Shown: one piece after another, positions 24,441-36,320 of the stretch
Layout of the letters: the number at the start of each line of letters is the position of its first letter
Position numbering within the stretch: position 1 is the stretch's first letter
Assembly (NCBI RefSeq): GCF_963924675.1
Contig: NC_089231.1
Location: 72,353,191-72,417,190, forward strand
DNA length: 64,000 bases
Direction: 5' to 3'
From: Phocoena phocoena
Lineage: Eukaryota > Chordata > Mammalia > Artiodactyla > Phocoenidae
Position numbers and translations under genes: made by a program
The notes under the pieces: model-generated
Database searches by the model: none
The model's input: only the letters and a program-made list of their open reading frames with translations
Told to the model about the DNA's origin: nothing

Positions 24441-26290
24441 TAAAATATCACTGACAATCCTACTAGGTTTCTACAGAGAAAGAAAATTTCCACTATGCCA
24501 TGGGGTTGTGAAAAAGGCACAAGAGTAATGTTGAAATTAGTGGCAGCTGGTCATCAGAAACACAAGTTAATAAAAAATGATACCCTGCAAACAGCTGCTT
24601 CTTCTGGTTATAACATCATCATAAATCCTTACAACAAATAAAACAGGGAAGGTAGCATCATCCTGCAGCACAACAGAAAGGGAATCGACTAAATGTCTGA
24701 CAGTGATAGAGGAACAAAAAGAAGTATGAGAAAAAAATGCCGTTTTAAATGTGCAATGATGGTTTTACACACAGGGTGTGCTCCACACACAGTCAAGTTA
24801 TCAGCTGCTGTGATTCCAAGGGCTTGCACCTCCAAATAGCTTCTTACCCATAACAAAATCAAACCTAAAGCACAACAACATATTTCACCCATAAGTATGT
24901 ATCTCTAAAAGGGCGGAGCTGGGCAATTATAAACTGCTGAGAGCTCAAGTCCATGGAAACTGAAGGAAACCATACAATAACAGCCTTATATGGTAAAGAT
25001 GAGGGCACATCACTTCTGAAAGTCATTTTGCCCTGGGATCTAATGAGAATGCATTTCTCATTCATAATCATGACACATCCTCATTTATCATCCAGTGAAT
25101 AAACCAAGGAATCCATGTCTAATTCTAGATTGTGAAGGACCATTCAGAAAGACATCATTGCAAGTCATGGTGACAACACGGCTTACCTGCACGTCTAAGC
25201 AGCAAGTTTAAATGAACGCTGAGGCTGGGAGAAAGACTGACAAGAACTTAATAACACCTTTTAAAGTATCTTTTTTGGCTGAACAGTGATTTAATAACTA
25301 CTCATCAATTTCCCAAGGGTTACATATAGAATAATTTCATTTACTAACAAATCAGTCCACTGTTTCATTAAGGATGCATCACCTCAGTTACATCATCTAG
25401 AATATTACTACTTTGCTAGCATGTAATTGAAAGTTTAGCTGAGACTAGCCAGTTGGAGATTCATATTTCTTGCTTTAAATATTCAAATGTATTGATTACT
25501 TACTAGTTATCCCGATCACATGCCATAGAGCTCTTATTGTACCTCTCTAGCTAAAACTCCAAGTGATGAGAATTACCAGCAAGTCAACTCAAGTGGCGAA
25601 AATGACCAACACCAAGGTTCCCAAAGGCTCTGGCCCAGACCCCAGTTCATACACTTGTAGGACGCTGGTGAAATAGGTCAGGGCACTGGCTTAAGGACTA
25701 TTATTATCTAAAAGATCTGGTGGCCTGCAGGAGGCCCAGCAATATGAGCCCCAGGGAAAATGCAGCCTCCAAAGTGTGTGTACAGCTGGCACGAGGGAGA
25801 GGTGTGACAGCACAATTTCCATGTGGCGGCCCAAGCTGAGGTTGATGGCTTTGACATGTTCTGGTTAGCAACCCTTACGGTGGCAGAAAACCACCTAGAC
25901 ACCGGCACTATCATTCACTTTGGGTATGGGGAAGGTCCTCAAAAATTTCAAAGCAGCCAAAAGCCTCAGCAGAGCTCCTGGAGACTGATGCTTCAACTAA
26001 GCTCACAGAGTTAGGCAATACTCTCCTCCTATAGGCTTGCTTTCCTTCTTTCGGGGGGGGGGGGGCGGTGAAAAATCAAAATTGAAGCATCAGTAAATAC
26101 GTATCTTTGTAAAACTGCTCTAAGAAGGAATGTTTATAATTTTAAATAAGTTGGCAAAAACATTTCCTCCTTAGGCATACAAATTTCAATGTAACTCTTA
26201 TGAAACGATATTTCTAGTTGTAAAGATATTTCCCATTAGTTTGAATAGGAAACCACAACTGCTTCCATTTATATCAAATAGTGTGCCTTA
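24441..26290. other. Unique intronic sequence
   Basis: No exon or repeat family recognised. A G13 run lies at 26053-26065. Confidence 0.5.
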
Positions 26291-26656
26291 TTTTTTTTTT
26301 TTTTAGTAATTTTATTTTACTTATTTATTTATTTTTGGCTGTGTTGGGTCTTCACTCCTGCACGCAGGCTTTCTCTAGTTGCAGCGAGCGGGGGCTACTC
26401 TTTGTTGCAGTGCGCAGGCTTCTCATTGCAGTGGCTTCTCTTGTTGCCGAGCACAGGCTCTAGGCACACAGCTCCAGTAGTTGCAGCGTATGGGCTCAGT
26501 AGTTGTAGCCTGCGGGTTCTAGAGCACAGGCTCAGTAGTTGTGGCACATGGGCTTAGTTGCTCTGCAGCATGTGAGATCTTCCCAGACCAGGGCTCGAAC
26601 CCGTTTCCCCTGCGTTGGCAGGCGAATTCTTAACCACTGCACCACCAGGGAGGTCC
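26291..26656 (-). mobile_element. CHR-family SINE, long form
   Basis: Tail complement of poly-T and 'cttatttatttatttttggc', 'ggctttctctagttgcagcg', 'gggctcgaacccgtttcccc', head 'caccagggaggtcc'. The target duplication is unclear. Confidence 0.88.
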
Positions 26657-29449
26657 TATCTTACTTATCTGTCATATCTCCTTTCAAAAAGGAATCCATA
26701 TTTAGGAAGTGCACTCATCCCACACGCCGAAGACACTACCGTTCAATCAAAAGAATTCTAATATATACAAACAGACACGTACAGAAATTTTCTCATAGAT
26801 GTTTCTATAAAGGAGTTCCACCCTAGGATGTATTTTCAAGGAAGCTAATGGCGTATTTTACAGGTGCAGACATTTTCACCCTCCTAAAGTCTCAAAATAC
26901 AACATTGGGATGCTTCCCATATGACCTTTGCATTAATCATTCAGAATGATTGCTTCTTAGTGTAAGACAGACCCCTCACATGGTAATTGTTTTCGATCCA
27001 CACATTAGCTCACTCAATATTAGATTGGAGGTACTACCAAACTGGTGCCAACGAGGCTCAATCTAATAATTACTGGTTCCTTCCAAAAGTAACATTGGTT
27101 AAAGCCACATAACACTTTACCCAGCAGGCTTACTCTTTCTCACAACTAACATACATTTCCACAAAGTTAAAAAAAAAACTCCTATGGTGCCAAAAAGTGA
27201 CACCCATTACTTTTATCACTCAAATCAAATATTCCCCTTTCAGATGCTCAGGGTATTCGACATACAATGTCCTTCTAGTTTACACTCTGGATTCAGTCCT
27301 AGAAACGCAAGCTGGTCTGGGGCGGTGGGTTGTGACAGCTTCCTAGGCCATCTCCCTCAGCTAGTCCAGAGCAGGAAGCTCCCTCCCAGGACCTCCCTCC
27401 AAACTTCTCATCTGCATTCTTCTTATAATCCAGCCACTTTATAATCCATTACTATAGTCTGAGCTTATTATTTATCCAAACTGGTTACACCACCCTCAGA
27501 TGTAAGGCCCAAACAGGCCCCACTCCACCCCCCACCCTGACTCAAGGAACAAAGATTTTCAAACTGTTCATTCCCTACTTTATATTCATACAGGTTTTCA
27601 TTTTAGGAAAAAATGCTGATCAAAATCACTTGATATGTCCAAAGTTCAGTAACTTTATCATATTGTCCATACATTAAAAGATCTTTTCAAAGGCAGAGAT
27701 AATACCTCATTACTGGCCTTGGAGTAATACCCTGAGAATTCTTGAACCCTCCACAAGGAGAATGGTTAAGTCAAACATGTGCTCGGAAGCAAAGGAAAAG
27801 TTTGCAGCCTGGGCATAAGGCCTCCATTCATATTGTGCAGAGTTCAAAGGAGTCAAAAAAGGATATCTATTGAAGTGGGTTTTCCTTTTTTTTCAACTTC
27901 CTTTTTCTTGGAACAGTATTATTTATGTGGATACATGTTCCACTGCAATCTCTTCAGGCCCTGCTCCCTCACAGGGAGGAGCTACAGTGACAGTGGTCGT
28001 GGCACAGGGGAGAGACTGGCCAGAAGAGCAAGACAGGGACCCCTGCAGCTTACCAGGAAGACCGATGCACACAATACAGGGCCTGCTGACAGGCTGGTCA
28101 CCAAGAGTGACAGCTCGTGGCCCAGGAATAAAACATTCTGGGGAGGTTTACTTTAAGGGAACCAGAAACGCCAACCCTGAGGGTGAGAGGAGGTGCTCTG
28201 GACTAGCACATAGAGATTGGGTTACCGGGTCCTGGAAAGTAAGCCAGCCGCCACAGCTGCCAGGGAGAGGCAGCATGGTACTGAGAGCCCTCCCCTGCTT
28301 GTGAGTGAAAAGGGACAGTCTTTACGGCACGAGTGAAAATGCCAAGCAAACCATTTTGGCATCACAGGTCCTCTTTAAAAACTGCGTTGAATAGTGAACA
28401 GACCATTTTAAAAGTCCATTAAGAACTTGAGGGCAGTTACTATGAAACTATGGATAATTTATTATCACAAAGCAAAAAGGTGGAAGAGTTGGCATTTCCT
28501 TACTCAACCACACCTAAATACACAACAGCAAATGGAGACGTTCTATTTCTTAACTTCCTGACTTAGCAGAAAATTTATAAAGCAAAATCCTCATCAATGC
28601 AGACAAGTAATTCCATACGATCCCTCTGGTCTTAGAACAAAGAAAAACTAGGAGCCCAAGATGAGGTAGAACCTAGTCAAAATACAATTCAGCTCGAAAG
28701 GAAAAACTGGAAAGCAAAAGAACTATCGAACTAAGTGCAAATATAGGAAATTAAAACAAAGCATTTAATATCCAAGCAGAAAGGAGAGTAACTTGTTGCC
28801 TAACCCTTGGTACTGAGTGTCATCTCCAATGACACTGGAGATTCCTCCCATGGGACCCTTGGTGAATGAGGAAAAGCCCCAGAGCTACCCCCTTTCCAAT
28901 CCCAGCTCTGCACTGGTTTACCCACAAGCCTCAGAACAAAACCCCACCCTTCTTGAAGTGGGGATGAAAAACAGAAAAATATCACAGCTCTCTTTTCTCT
29001 TTTTCTTTAGGCAAATGCCTTGGGCTGCATGGCCGAGGCAGCTCACATCTTGCAGTGGTTGTAAACAGCAGGAGGACTGGAGCAGAGACCCAATTCAGTA
29101 GCCTGTATCATTTACTCCCGACTTAAAGCTCAGCCAGAAAGGAAACCCAAGTCCCCGTTCCTCTGAGAAAGCCAACACGTGCTGTGCTCATCACTTGCCC
29201 TCCAGGCTCAGCCTTCCCTGGACTCAGCTCAGGTCCCACCCCCAACTAGCATGGAATTCAACTTGGTGAGAGCAGAACGTTTACTACATATGGTTATAAA
29301 GAGGCTTCTGGACAAACGGGGACAGCAGAAATCTGTCCATTGCACCTGGAGTCTATTTTAGTAGAGTAATCAGTATTCAGAAACCTGCTCTTCGCTGCTT
29401 CCCTGACTGGGGTCATCATCACGTTTATACAAGGCGGCTTCTGGCAGCA
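26657..29449. other. Unique intronic sequence
   Basis: No exon, RNA gene or repeat family recognised. A stretch at 27950-28300 is moderately GC-rich and open in two frames, but has no recognisable protein content and no splice-site context. Confidence 0.5.
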
Positions 29450-30480
29450 GCACTTGCCCAAGTGCTCAGCCCAGACTCACGCTCCAGAAAACCAGGAAAG
29501 AGTTAAATGTTCTTTGCACTTGACTCAGTGGCTTCCCCTCACCACACACTCCCAGATCCCACCATTCTCGGAGCCAGGCAGCCAATCAAAGCAAAGGAAG
29601 GAAATGATCCTGGCCGGCTGACAGCCCCAGCGCTCTGATGGCCATATATGGTAAAAACCACTGTCAGAGCCCTGTCAGGCCTGCAGGCCGGCTGCTGTGG
29701 ACATATCAGTGAACTGCAGCAGCGTGAGAGGCCGGCCAAGGAAACGCACAAAGGACAGGCTGCCTGCTCATCTCCAGGGGAGGGGGTAGGAGGAAGGCAG
29801 GGGAGGGGAGGGGGGAGCCGTCATCTGCCAGGGCGCACTCTGAGTCACAGCCACTCACTGTAATCAAAAATAGCCCCAGGGTACATGGTAAGATTTCTTC
29901 TGCCAGGACTTTGTGCTCCATTGTTAACTGGGGGTGAGTAGGGTGTCCCCCTCCCATCCCCCCCCCCACCCAACAAGACTGTGGAAAACAGTCACTGGGA
30001 GCAGATGAAAAGGTCCTTCTGTGGCACTTCATGTGGTAATGAGGCCGTGCAATGCTCGTGGGGCTGGCAGCTCGGAAGTAATTTGGAAGTCATTGTTCTG
30101 CACCTGGTGCCCCCCACCCCGCATCCTCCACTGCTGGCCCTGCCCTGCCTCCCAGCCTTTCACAGCCCAAACAATTGACAGTTAAGGTGCTCAGGGTAGC
30201 AGACAGACAGCATCTATTTCAGGAGGCGGTGAATGGGCATCCCAGGACACATCAGGACACTGGCACTGAATAAAAGCCCCTGCCCATCACACCAAAGCTA
30301 CCCTGTGCCAGATGTCCACATCTGTACAAAGGGCTACTAGCATTGCCACCCTTGTCCAAAATGGGGCACCGCTATTTGTGAGAATGGAAATTGCCTGTCA
30401 GCAGCGTACAGTAAGGGGGAGGCGCAGCCAATGCAAATCCAGCAGGTGCTGGCAGTAACTGGGGGTCACAGAGAAAAGCA
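29450..30480. promoter_or_regulatory. Candidate intronic enhancer with CArG box and AP-1 sites
   Basis: A GC-rich, repeat-poor block in CORO1C intron 2. A perfect SRF-type CArG box CCATATATGG lies at 29642-29651. AP-1 sites are TGACTCA at 29521-29527 and TGAGTCA at 29841-29847. A CCAATCAAAG stretch near 29582 resembles a CCAAT/TCF motif, and TCAAAAATAG near 29863 is one base from a MEF2 site. A G-rich tract runs across 29775-29818. SRF is a known regulator of many actin-cytoskeleton genes, so a CArG box inside a coronin gene is plausible. Individual motifs occur by chance; the evidence is their clustering in otherwise unique sequence, not conservation, which I cannot test. Confidence 0.4.
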
Positions 30481-30825
30481 CCATCGGGAGACTGCCATTT
30501 CTTTTGAACTAGTCCATGAAAGAAGGCACTTATCAGCACGGCGCCTGGCACTTAAAGGAAGCCCTCAATGATGTGAGCTGCTGCGACTCCATCACTGCCA
30601 CTGTCTACTCGAAAGGCATGGTAGAGACCAAGCACTTTCCAAACCTTGAGACAATTCTCCGAGCTGCCAGAATCAGAGCCCTGACAGGCTAGTGTTTTTG
30701 TTATTAAGTCTTCTAATCCCAGAGAAAGAATGCAAAGGATTAAGTGTCAATTAGACCACGGTTTCTATTAAAAAATCTTTCACACTCAGTGGGAAAAAAA
30801 TGTTAATCAAAAATATACATGTACA

Positions 30826-31051
30826 GGGCTTCCCTGGTGGCGCAGTGGTTGAGAGTCCGCCTGCTGGTGCAGGGGACACGGGTTCGTGCCCCGGTCTGGG
30901 AAGATCCCATGTGCCGCGAAGCGGCTGGGCCCGTGAGCCATGGCCGCTGAGCCTGCGTGTCCGGAGCCTGTGCTCCGCAACGGGAGAGGCCACAACAGTG
31001 AGAGGTCCGCGTACCGCAAAAAAACAAAACAAAACAAAACAATATATATAT
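30826..31051 (+). mobile_element. CHR-2-like SINE, short form
   Basis: Canonical head, 'gggttcgtgccccggtctgg', 'gagaggccacaacagtgaga', then an AAAAC-repeat tail and a TA run. Exact duplication atatacatgtaca at 30813-30825 and 31052-31064. Confidence 0.94.
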
Positions 31052-31079
31052 ATATACATGTACAAACCAAATAAAGATT

Positions 31080-31190
31080 CAGAGACCTAGGTTCTAATCC
31101 ACGGAAGACCCCACAGCTCCAGGCAGTCACTCAGCCTGAGTTTCAATTTCTGCAACTGTAGAACAGAGGTATGACAGCAACCCCACCGTG
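31080..31190 (+). repeat. MIR SINE relic
   Basis: 'gacctaggttctaatccacg', 'aggcagtcactcagcctgag', 'tttcaatttctgcaactgta' are in MIR order. Confidence 0.65.
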
Positions 31191-31844
31191 TGCAAAAACT
31201 AAGACATCATATATGAAGGGGACCCTCCAAGCACATTCTGATGTCACTCTGGAGCCTTATTTTTATGAATATAACATGAAGTCACTGCCTTTTCCAGAAG
31301 CTGAAACAGTGGAAAGATGCCACGTAGATCCAGTTTTAACAAAAATCCTAAAATGCAGAGCAGTGCTTATCCTGGTTCTTCTCCATATAACGGTGAAGGA
31401 AAACACTAGTTTTGTACTATTTACACTGGAAGTGAAGGAAAAAAAGAGCCAAGAAGTGTGTAATTTTTCTACCAAAAAGCTGTCCTACAGCTCCTCCCAA
31501 TCCCCCTCCAATCAAGCATTCCATTTCTCCAATACGAGAAAAGGCCATCCCAACGCAGAAAGAAGGAATGTGGCCCCCCTCATTCTTCGCCCTCCTGGGA
31601 ACAGAGCCCCTCTTCTAACACATCAGTTTAGTGAGTTGGTTGGGCTCCTCTTCTGTTTCATCCCTGGCTCCTACACTCAGGAGAAACCCAACTTCCAACA
31701 GAACCTTCTCTGTGACATCTTCCTTGAGCCTCATTTAGAACTCATCTCCCATCGCTGTGTCAGAGCCCTTTAGACACAGACAAACCTCCCCATTGGAGAG
31801 ATCGAGGTCAACTGTTAGCAAAGCTTTTTTAAGAGCAAGATTCG

Positions 31845-31912
31845 AAACAGGTCCTGGCACAGAGCAGGTGCTCAAATGTCTGAGAAATAAGTATGTGAAT
31901 GAATTAATGTCA
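31845..31912 (+). repeat. L2 3'-end relic
   Basis: 'ggtcctggcacagagcaggt', 'gctcaaatgtctgagaaata' and 'gtgaatgaatta' correspond to the L2 3' terminus. It may extend further left. Confidence 0.6.
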
Positions 31913-32212
31913 TTTTTTTAAAGTACTGTTTTAGATTTCACTTAAGCTTAAACAACAATTCGCTCTTCATAGAGCTTTGGTAATATTTCTGATATTACTA
32001 CTACAGAATCCCTCAATTATTCATTTAAGATTTATTATAGAATGCTGTATATCTATATGTATGTATCTATCTATACAGATTTTTTTTTTAAAGGAGAGGT
32101 GGGAAGAGTGTTTAAAATTATCCAAAGGCCTTTTAGGCCGCTTTGAATTACTCATTTATTTGTGCATTGTGTGACCTAACATTATTGAGTCAAGTGCCAC
32201 ATCCTGAGAATA

Positions 32213-32430
32213 CAGCTGACCCTTGAACAACACAGGTTTAAACTATGCAGGTCCACTTATATGCAAATTTTTTCCAAAAAATATGTACTACAAGATGCAC
32301 GGTTGGTTGAATCCACAGATGCAGAACCATGGATACAGAGGGCCAACTGTAAACTTATACACAGATTTTCAACTGCCAAAGGGTCTGCACCCCTAACCCC
32401 CTTGGCAGGTTTTTCAAGGGTCAACTGTAC
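32213..32430 (+). mobile_element. MER2-like (Tigger-derived) DNA element
   Basis: Left end 'cagctgacccttgaacaaca' and right end 'ttcaagggtcaactgta' are inverted terminal repeats. The interior carries 'aggtccacttatatgcaaat', 'ggatacagagggccaactgt' and 'ctgcacccctaaccccc'. This matches the non-autonomous MER2 pattern. Too short to code for a transposase. Confidence 0.8.
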
Positions 32431-32464
32431 ATGTTTTAATTATCACTGCTGCTTAATGAGTTAC

Positions 32465-32910
32465 CCTAAGATTTAGCTACTTAAAACAATAAGCATTTCT
32501 CATCTCACACAGTTTCTGTGGGTCAGGAGTTCAAAAGCAGCTTATCTGGGTGGTTCTGGCTGAGGGTTCTCCTGAGTCAAGGTGTCAGCTAGGTTTGCAG
32601 GATCCACCTTCAAGATGACACACTCACGTGGTTGGTAAGTCAGTGCTGGCTATTGGCGGGTGGTCCTATGGACCTCTCCACAGAGCTGCTTGAGTGTCCT
32701 TACAGCCTGAAAGCTCCAAAAGAAATAAAGAAGCCAATATGCTTTTATGACCAAGTCTCAGAAGTCACACTCCATCAATTCCTCCATATCCTAGTGGCTA
32801 CACAGGTCAGCCCTATTTAATGTGGGAGGGAACCACACAACGGCAAGACACAAGGAGGCAAGAACCACTGGAGCCCATCTTGGAGGCTGCTACCACAAGA
32901 CAGTAAGGTG
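32465..32910 (+). repeat. Ancient interspersed repeat, family not assigned
   Basis: A recognisable dispersed repeat: 'cttaaaacaataagcatttc', 'agtttctgtgggtcaggagt', 'tgggtggttctggctgaggg', 'gagctgcttgagtgtcctta', 'gcccatcttggaggctgct'. It has no open frame. I recognise the pattern as a common mammalian repeat but cannot name the family with confidence. Confidence 0.6.
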
Positions 32911-32941
32911 AGATGCTGGAGAACCTTACCATACACCCATC

Positions 32942-33007
32942 CATTTTGTATCCTCCATCCAAGCGAAGGTCAAGAGATCAAGAGCATATAATTCCAACCA
33001 CCCTCCC
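32942..33007. repeat. 66-bp block duplicated 0.84 kb away (copy A)
   Basis: Nearly the same as 33785-33850, roughly 85% identity by eye ('tcaagag...agcata' and 'ttccaacca' blocks). It lies just after the repeat at 32465-32910. Confidence 0.7.
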
Positions 33008-33264
33008 GTTATCTGTTATGTGGCTAAGAAAATAATTACATTACAATGTGATAATGCACTGTGGTACTAGTGGCATGAGACAAGCAGCTAAGGAATCCCA
33101 GAGGATGATTTCCACTGTCTCAGCAAATTGGAGATAAAATTTGAGTTGGATACTAAACATTAAGAAGGAGCACTTAGAATACTGACTGAAATGAATCAAG
33201 ATTTCTTCCTCAATAAATTTCTTCTTCAATAAATATGACAGAAAAATACTCTAAAGCAGCCCTT

Positions 33265-33460
33265 GTCAACCTGGGTTCTGTGAAGGAATTAAGTCCTAAT
33301 GCCCTAAGGCAGCTACTTTATGTAATGGATTAATTTCTCTCTTATCCATCTATAAGGCTTAGCTATGTCCCTTTCTTGAGAAAACTCAGAAAATATTCAC
33401 TGAAATGATTTTCTGTAGGGGCTGAATTCTTTCACAAAACTCTAGTTGAGAAAGACTACA
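33265..33460 (+). repeat. Possible small DNA-transposon relic
   Basis: 'agcagcccttgtcaacctgg' at the left and 'actctagttgagaaagact' at the right look like degenerate inverted ends of a non-autonomous DNA element. Family not assigned. Confidence 0.35.
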
Positions 33461-33784
33461 AAATGAGTTGAAAAGATAGTTCACAGACATAAATAAAGCA
33501 AGATCCCAAATATTCCCACACACAGTTCTTAAAATATATGGGAGAAACATAACTGTGTATAAGAAGGCACCTCACAGCTACACCAGAGGAGCAAGAAGAG
33601 AGAGGAGACAGTGACCCAAAAGGCTGACAAAGACTTGGCCACACCCATCCCATCATGGCCCAGAGCAGAGCTGCTCTCCTAGGCAATTACTGGGAAGATG
33701 AAATTAGCCATCACTCCAATCCTCCAAAGTAAGAACAGTCAAGGGAGGAAGGGAGAAAGCAATTAGGGAAGACAGGAGCCCTCC

Positions 33785-33850
33785 AATTTGCATCCTCCGT
33801 CCAAGCGGATGTCAAGACATCAAGAGCATAGAATTCTAACCAACTCCCTC
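33785..33850. repeat. 66-bp block duplicated 0.84 kb away (copy B)
   Basis: Partner of 32942-33007, same orientation. Confidence 0.7.
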
Positions 33851-34761
33851 AACCCTTGCTCCAGGTTCACTGTGATCTGAAGTTTTAGTGTGTATGTGCA
33901 CGCCTGTGCCCACACACATCTAACACTGCGTTTGTAGGAGCCACCGTGGCTCACAACAGGGATGGGAATGCCTTGGTCTCACATCACGAGCGTGGCTCCT
34001 GCACAAGGAGAGGCTCGTTCGTGCCCTTCGTGCCCACGTGGTAGCGTACAGGGAGCTGGAACCTGTGTGCTCCTGACAAGGCAGCTTGTGTAGTTGTGGG
34101 GAGAACGCAACGGCCAAAACCACAAAGCCAACTTCTGTTCAACAAGACTGATATTATTCATCCTATGAAAGACCAAAGAATAAGAAAATGTACTAAGCCA
34201 CACCTTGAGAAGTCATGACTGAACAGCATGCCACAGCTTGAGGGAAGCATGACAAAAGAAACCCTGAATCATGTGTGCTAATCTAAATCGCCCCATCTCA
34301 GGGCTGAGCACTTTCCGTATTCCCCCAGCAGTGATCTCTTAAAATCCTGCTTTCTCTAATAAAACCTTTCGAACAAAAACCTCATAAACCATACACTTAA
34401 ATAAACATATATGCATTCCTAAGCTTACCTCTTGCTGTGTATGTGTCAATGTATTTGTCTCTACCACTCTTTCCATTTTTAATTTTAAGTCCTGGAAGAC
34501 AGAGACCATGATTCTCCTGGAATCTAATCATAAGCCTCATGAGGTTGCAATAAGTCCTATTTACTGCTGACGCTAACTAACTTTGAAGAATAATTCATGG
34601 AAGGCCATGTTTTAAAATGGGAGCCTTTCAGAAAGAGTCACAATACATCTTAAGATCAGTACACACATATTCAATATTAACATGGACAGAAAGCCCCCAA
34701 AGCATCACTAAAACCAACCTGGCTGACTATAACCAGGAAAAAAAAAAAGCAGTGGGGGGAC

Positions 34762-34772
34762 ACAGACAGACA

Positions 34773-34817
<45 letters not shown>
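34762..34817. repeat. CA-dinucleotide microsatellite
   Basis: A near-pure (CA)n tract of roughly 20 units, with a short CAGA run on its left and one CATA interruption at the right. Likely polymorphic. Confidence 0.95.
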
Positions 34818-35820
34818 ACTGCCAGAAGTCTCTTGAGATAGTGATTAAAAACCATACCCACCTCCTTAAGTTCATGTTTAGAGAAATCCTAGACTGCCAT
34901 CAACACGTACAGGAGCCCAATACACACCCAGAGCATCATTTCCCACAATCTTCATTTCAAGCATCACTTCTTATTATATGTGGGAATTTGGTTTTTCTTT
35001 GCCTTTAAACAAAAGCAGCACCTCACTGTAAAACTATTTCAAAGTTGCCAAGACACTGAAGTTGTAGGATCTCTTTTCCAGGGCAGAGTCCTGTACTAGG
35101 ATCAATGGGTTCACCATGTACTCAGGTCCCCAATGTTTTTGTCCTTCAAGGTTGCACTTCTAAAGGTGAGACAAACACCGCAGTACCAGCAATCTCCTGG
35201 GGGCCGGGGGGTGGTCAGGAAACTGACCACAATGAAAAGTAGATGCAGTGCTCCTGGAGAGCAAAGATGGCACCCAGCAGACACTCAGTCTATAGACAAT
35301 CAAACTACATGTGCATAGTCAAAGAACAGTGAAGACCTCGTACTATATGAACAACGAAATATCTGTAAAAATGTAAAATTTACAATCCGTATTCAAATAT
35401 TATTATACTAAAATTATAAGGAAATAGATATCCAGAGGGCAATCAGCCCTTTAATGCAGGCAGAAATGCAAGTTTTCTGACAACGTGGAACACAGTTCTA
35501 TTTTCTAAAAGCCTAGGTAGTAAGCAGTCAAGGGACAGGGTCTTAGGAAGAAAAGAAAGGTGGGTGTCACCTGACACTTCGGGGCTCCGGGCTAGGCCCT
35601 GCCATCACAGCGGATCCTTCTAAGAGCTCCCAAGACACAGAACTGTCTACAGGAGCCACAGACCACTTTTCTTTGCTGGGCTCAGCCTTGCCCTTGGAGG
35701 AAAAGCAGCCACGAGTAAAAAGGCATCTACTTCCCAAAGTTACGTGTTGGCACTAAGGAGGGAAAAAAAAGGAACAACAGTGTTTCCTTTGCTGAATTTT
35801 GGGTAGCAAACCACTTTTTT

Positions 35821-36158
35821 TTTTTTTACATCTTTATTGGAGTATAATTGCTTTACAATGGTGTGTTAGTTTCTGCTGTATAACAAAGTGAATCAGCTAT
35901 ACATATACATATATCCCCATATCCCCTCCCTCTTGCATCTCCCTCCCACCCCTCTAGGTGAACACAAAGCACTGAGCTGATCTCCCTGTGATATGCGGCT
36001 GCTTCCCACTAGCTATCTATTTTACATCTGGTAGTATATATAAGTTCATGCCACTCTCTCACTTTGTCCCAGCTTACCCTTCCCCCTCCCCGTGTCCTCA
36101 AGTCCATTCTCTACGTCTGTATCTTTATCCTGCCCCTAAGTTCTTCAGAACCATTTAG
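35821..36158 (-). mobile_element. 5'-truncated L1 3' end
   Basis: Poly-T start, 'ttggagtataattgctttac', 'agtttctgctgtataacaaa', 'ccccctccccgtgtcctcaa': the reverse complement of the L1 3' UTR also seen at 9160-9532 and 40670-41032. Flanked by aaaccactttt and aaaatcactttt, a likely target duplication. Confidence 0.88.
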
Positions 36159-36174
36159 AAAATCACTTTTATAT

Positions 36175-36320
36175 AGAGCCCCTCACGTTACAGATTGAGA
36201 TATGGGAGAGCATAAGGACAGAGTGACATATCCATGTCTCACCACAAGTCGGTGACCAAGACAGGATTGAACCCCTGGCTCCAGACCCATGTTCCTTCCT
36301 CGATGCCACACTGACCCTAA
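36175..36320 (-). repeat. MIR SINE relic
   Basis: 'cgttacagattgagatatgg', 'aggattgaacccctggctcc' and 'agacccatgttccttcctcg' fit the MIR reverse complement. Confidence 0.75.

Noticed and set aside
27779..28304. Overlapping open frames in a GC-richer patch as a possible exon
   Set aside because: Two frames are open equally, neither resembles a known protein, and no splice-site pair fits.
31171..31773. A 200-residue plus-strand open frame in intron 2
   Set aside because: No recognisable domain or splice context, it overlaps a MIR at its left end, and composition looks like chance.
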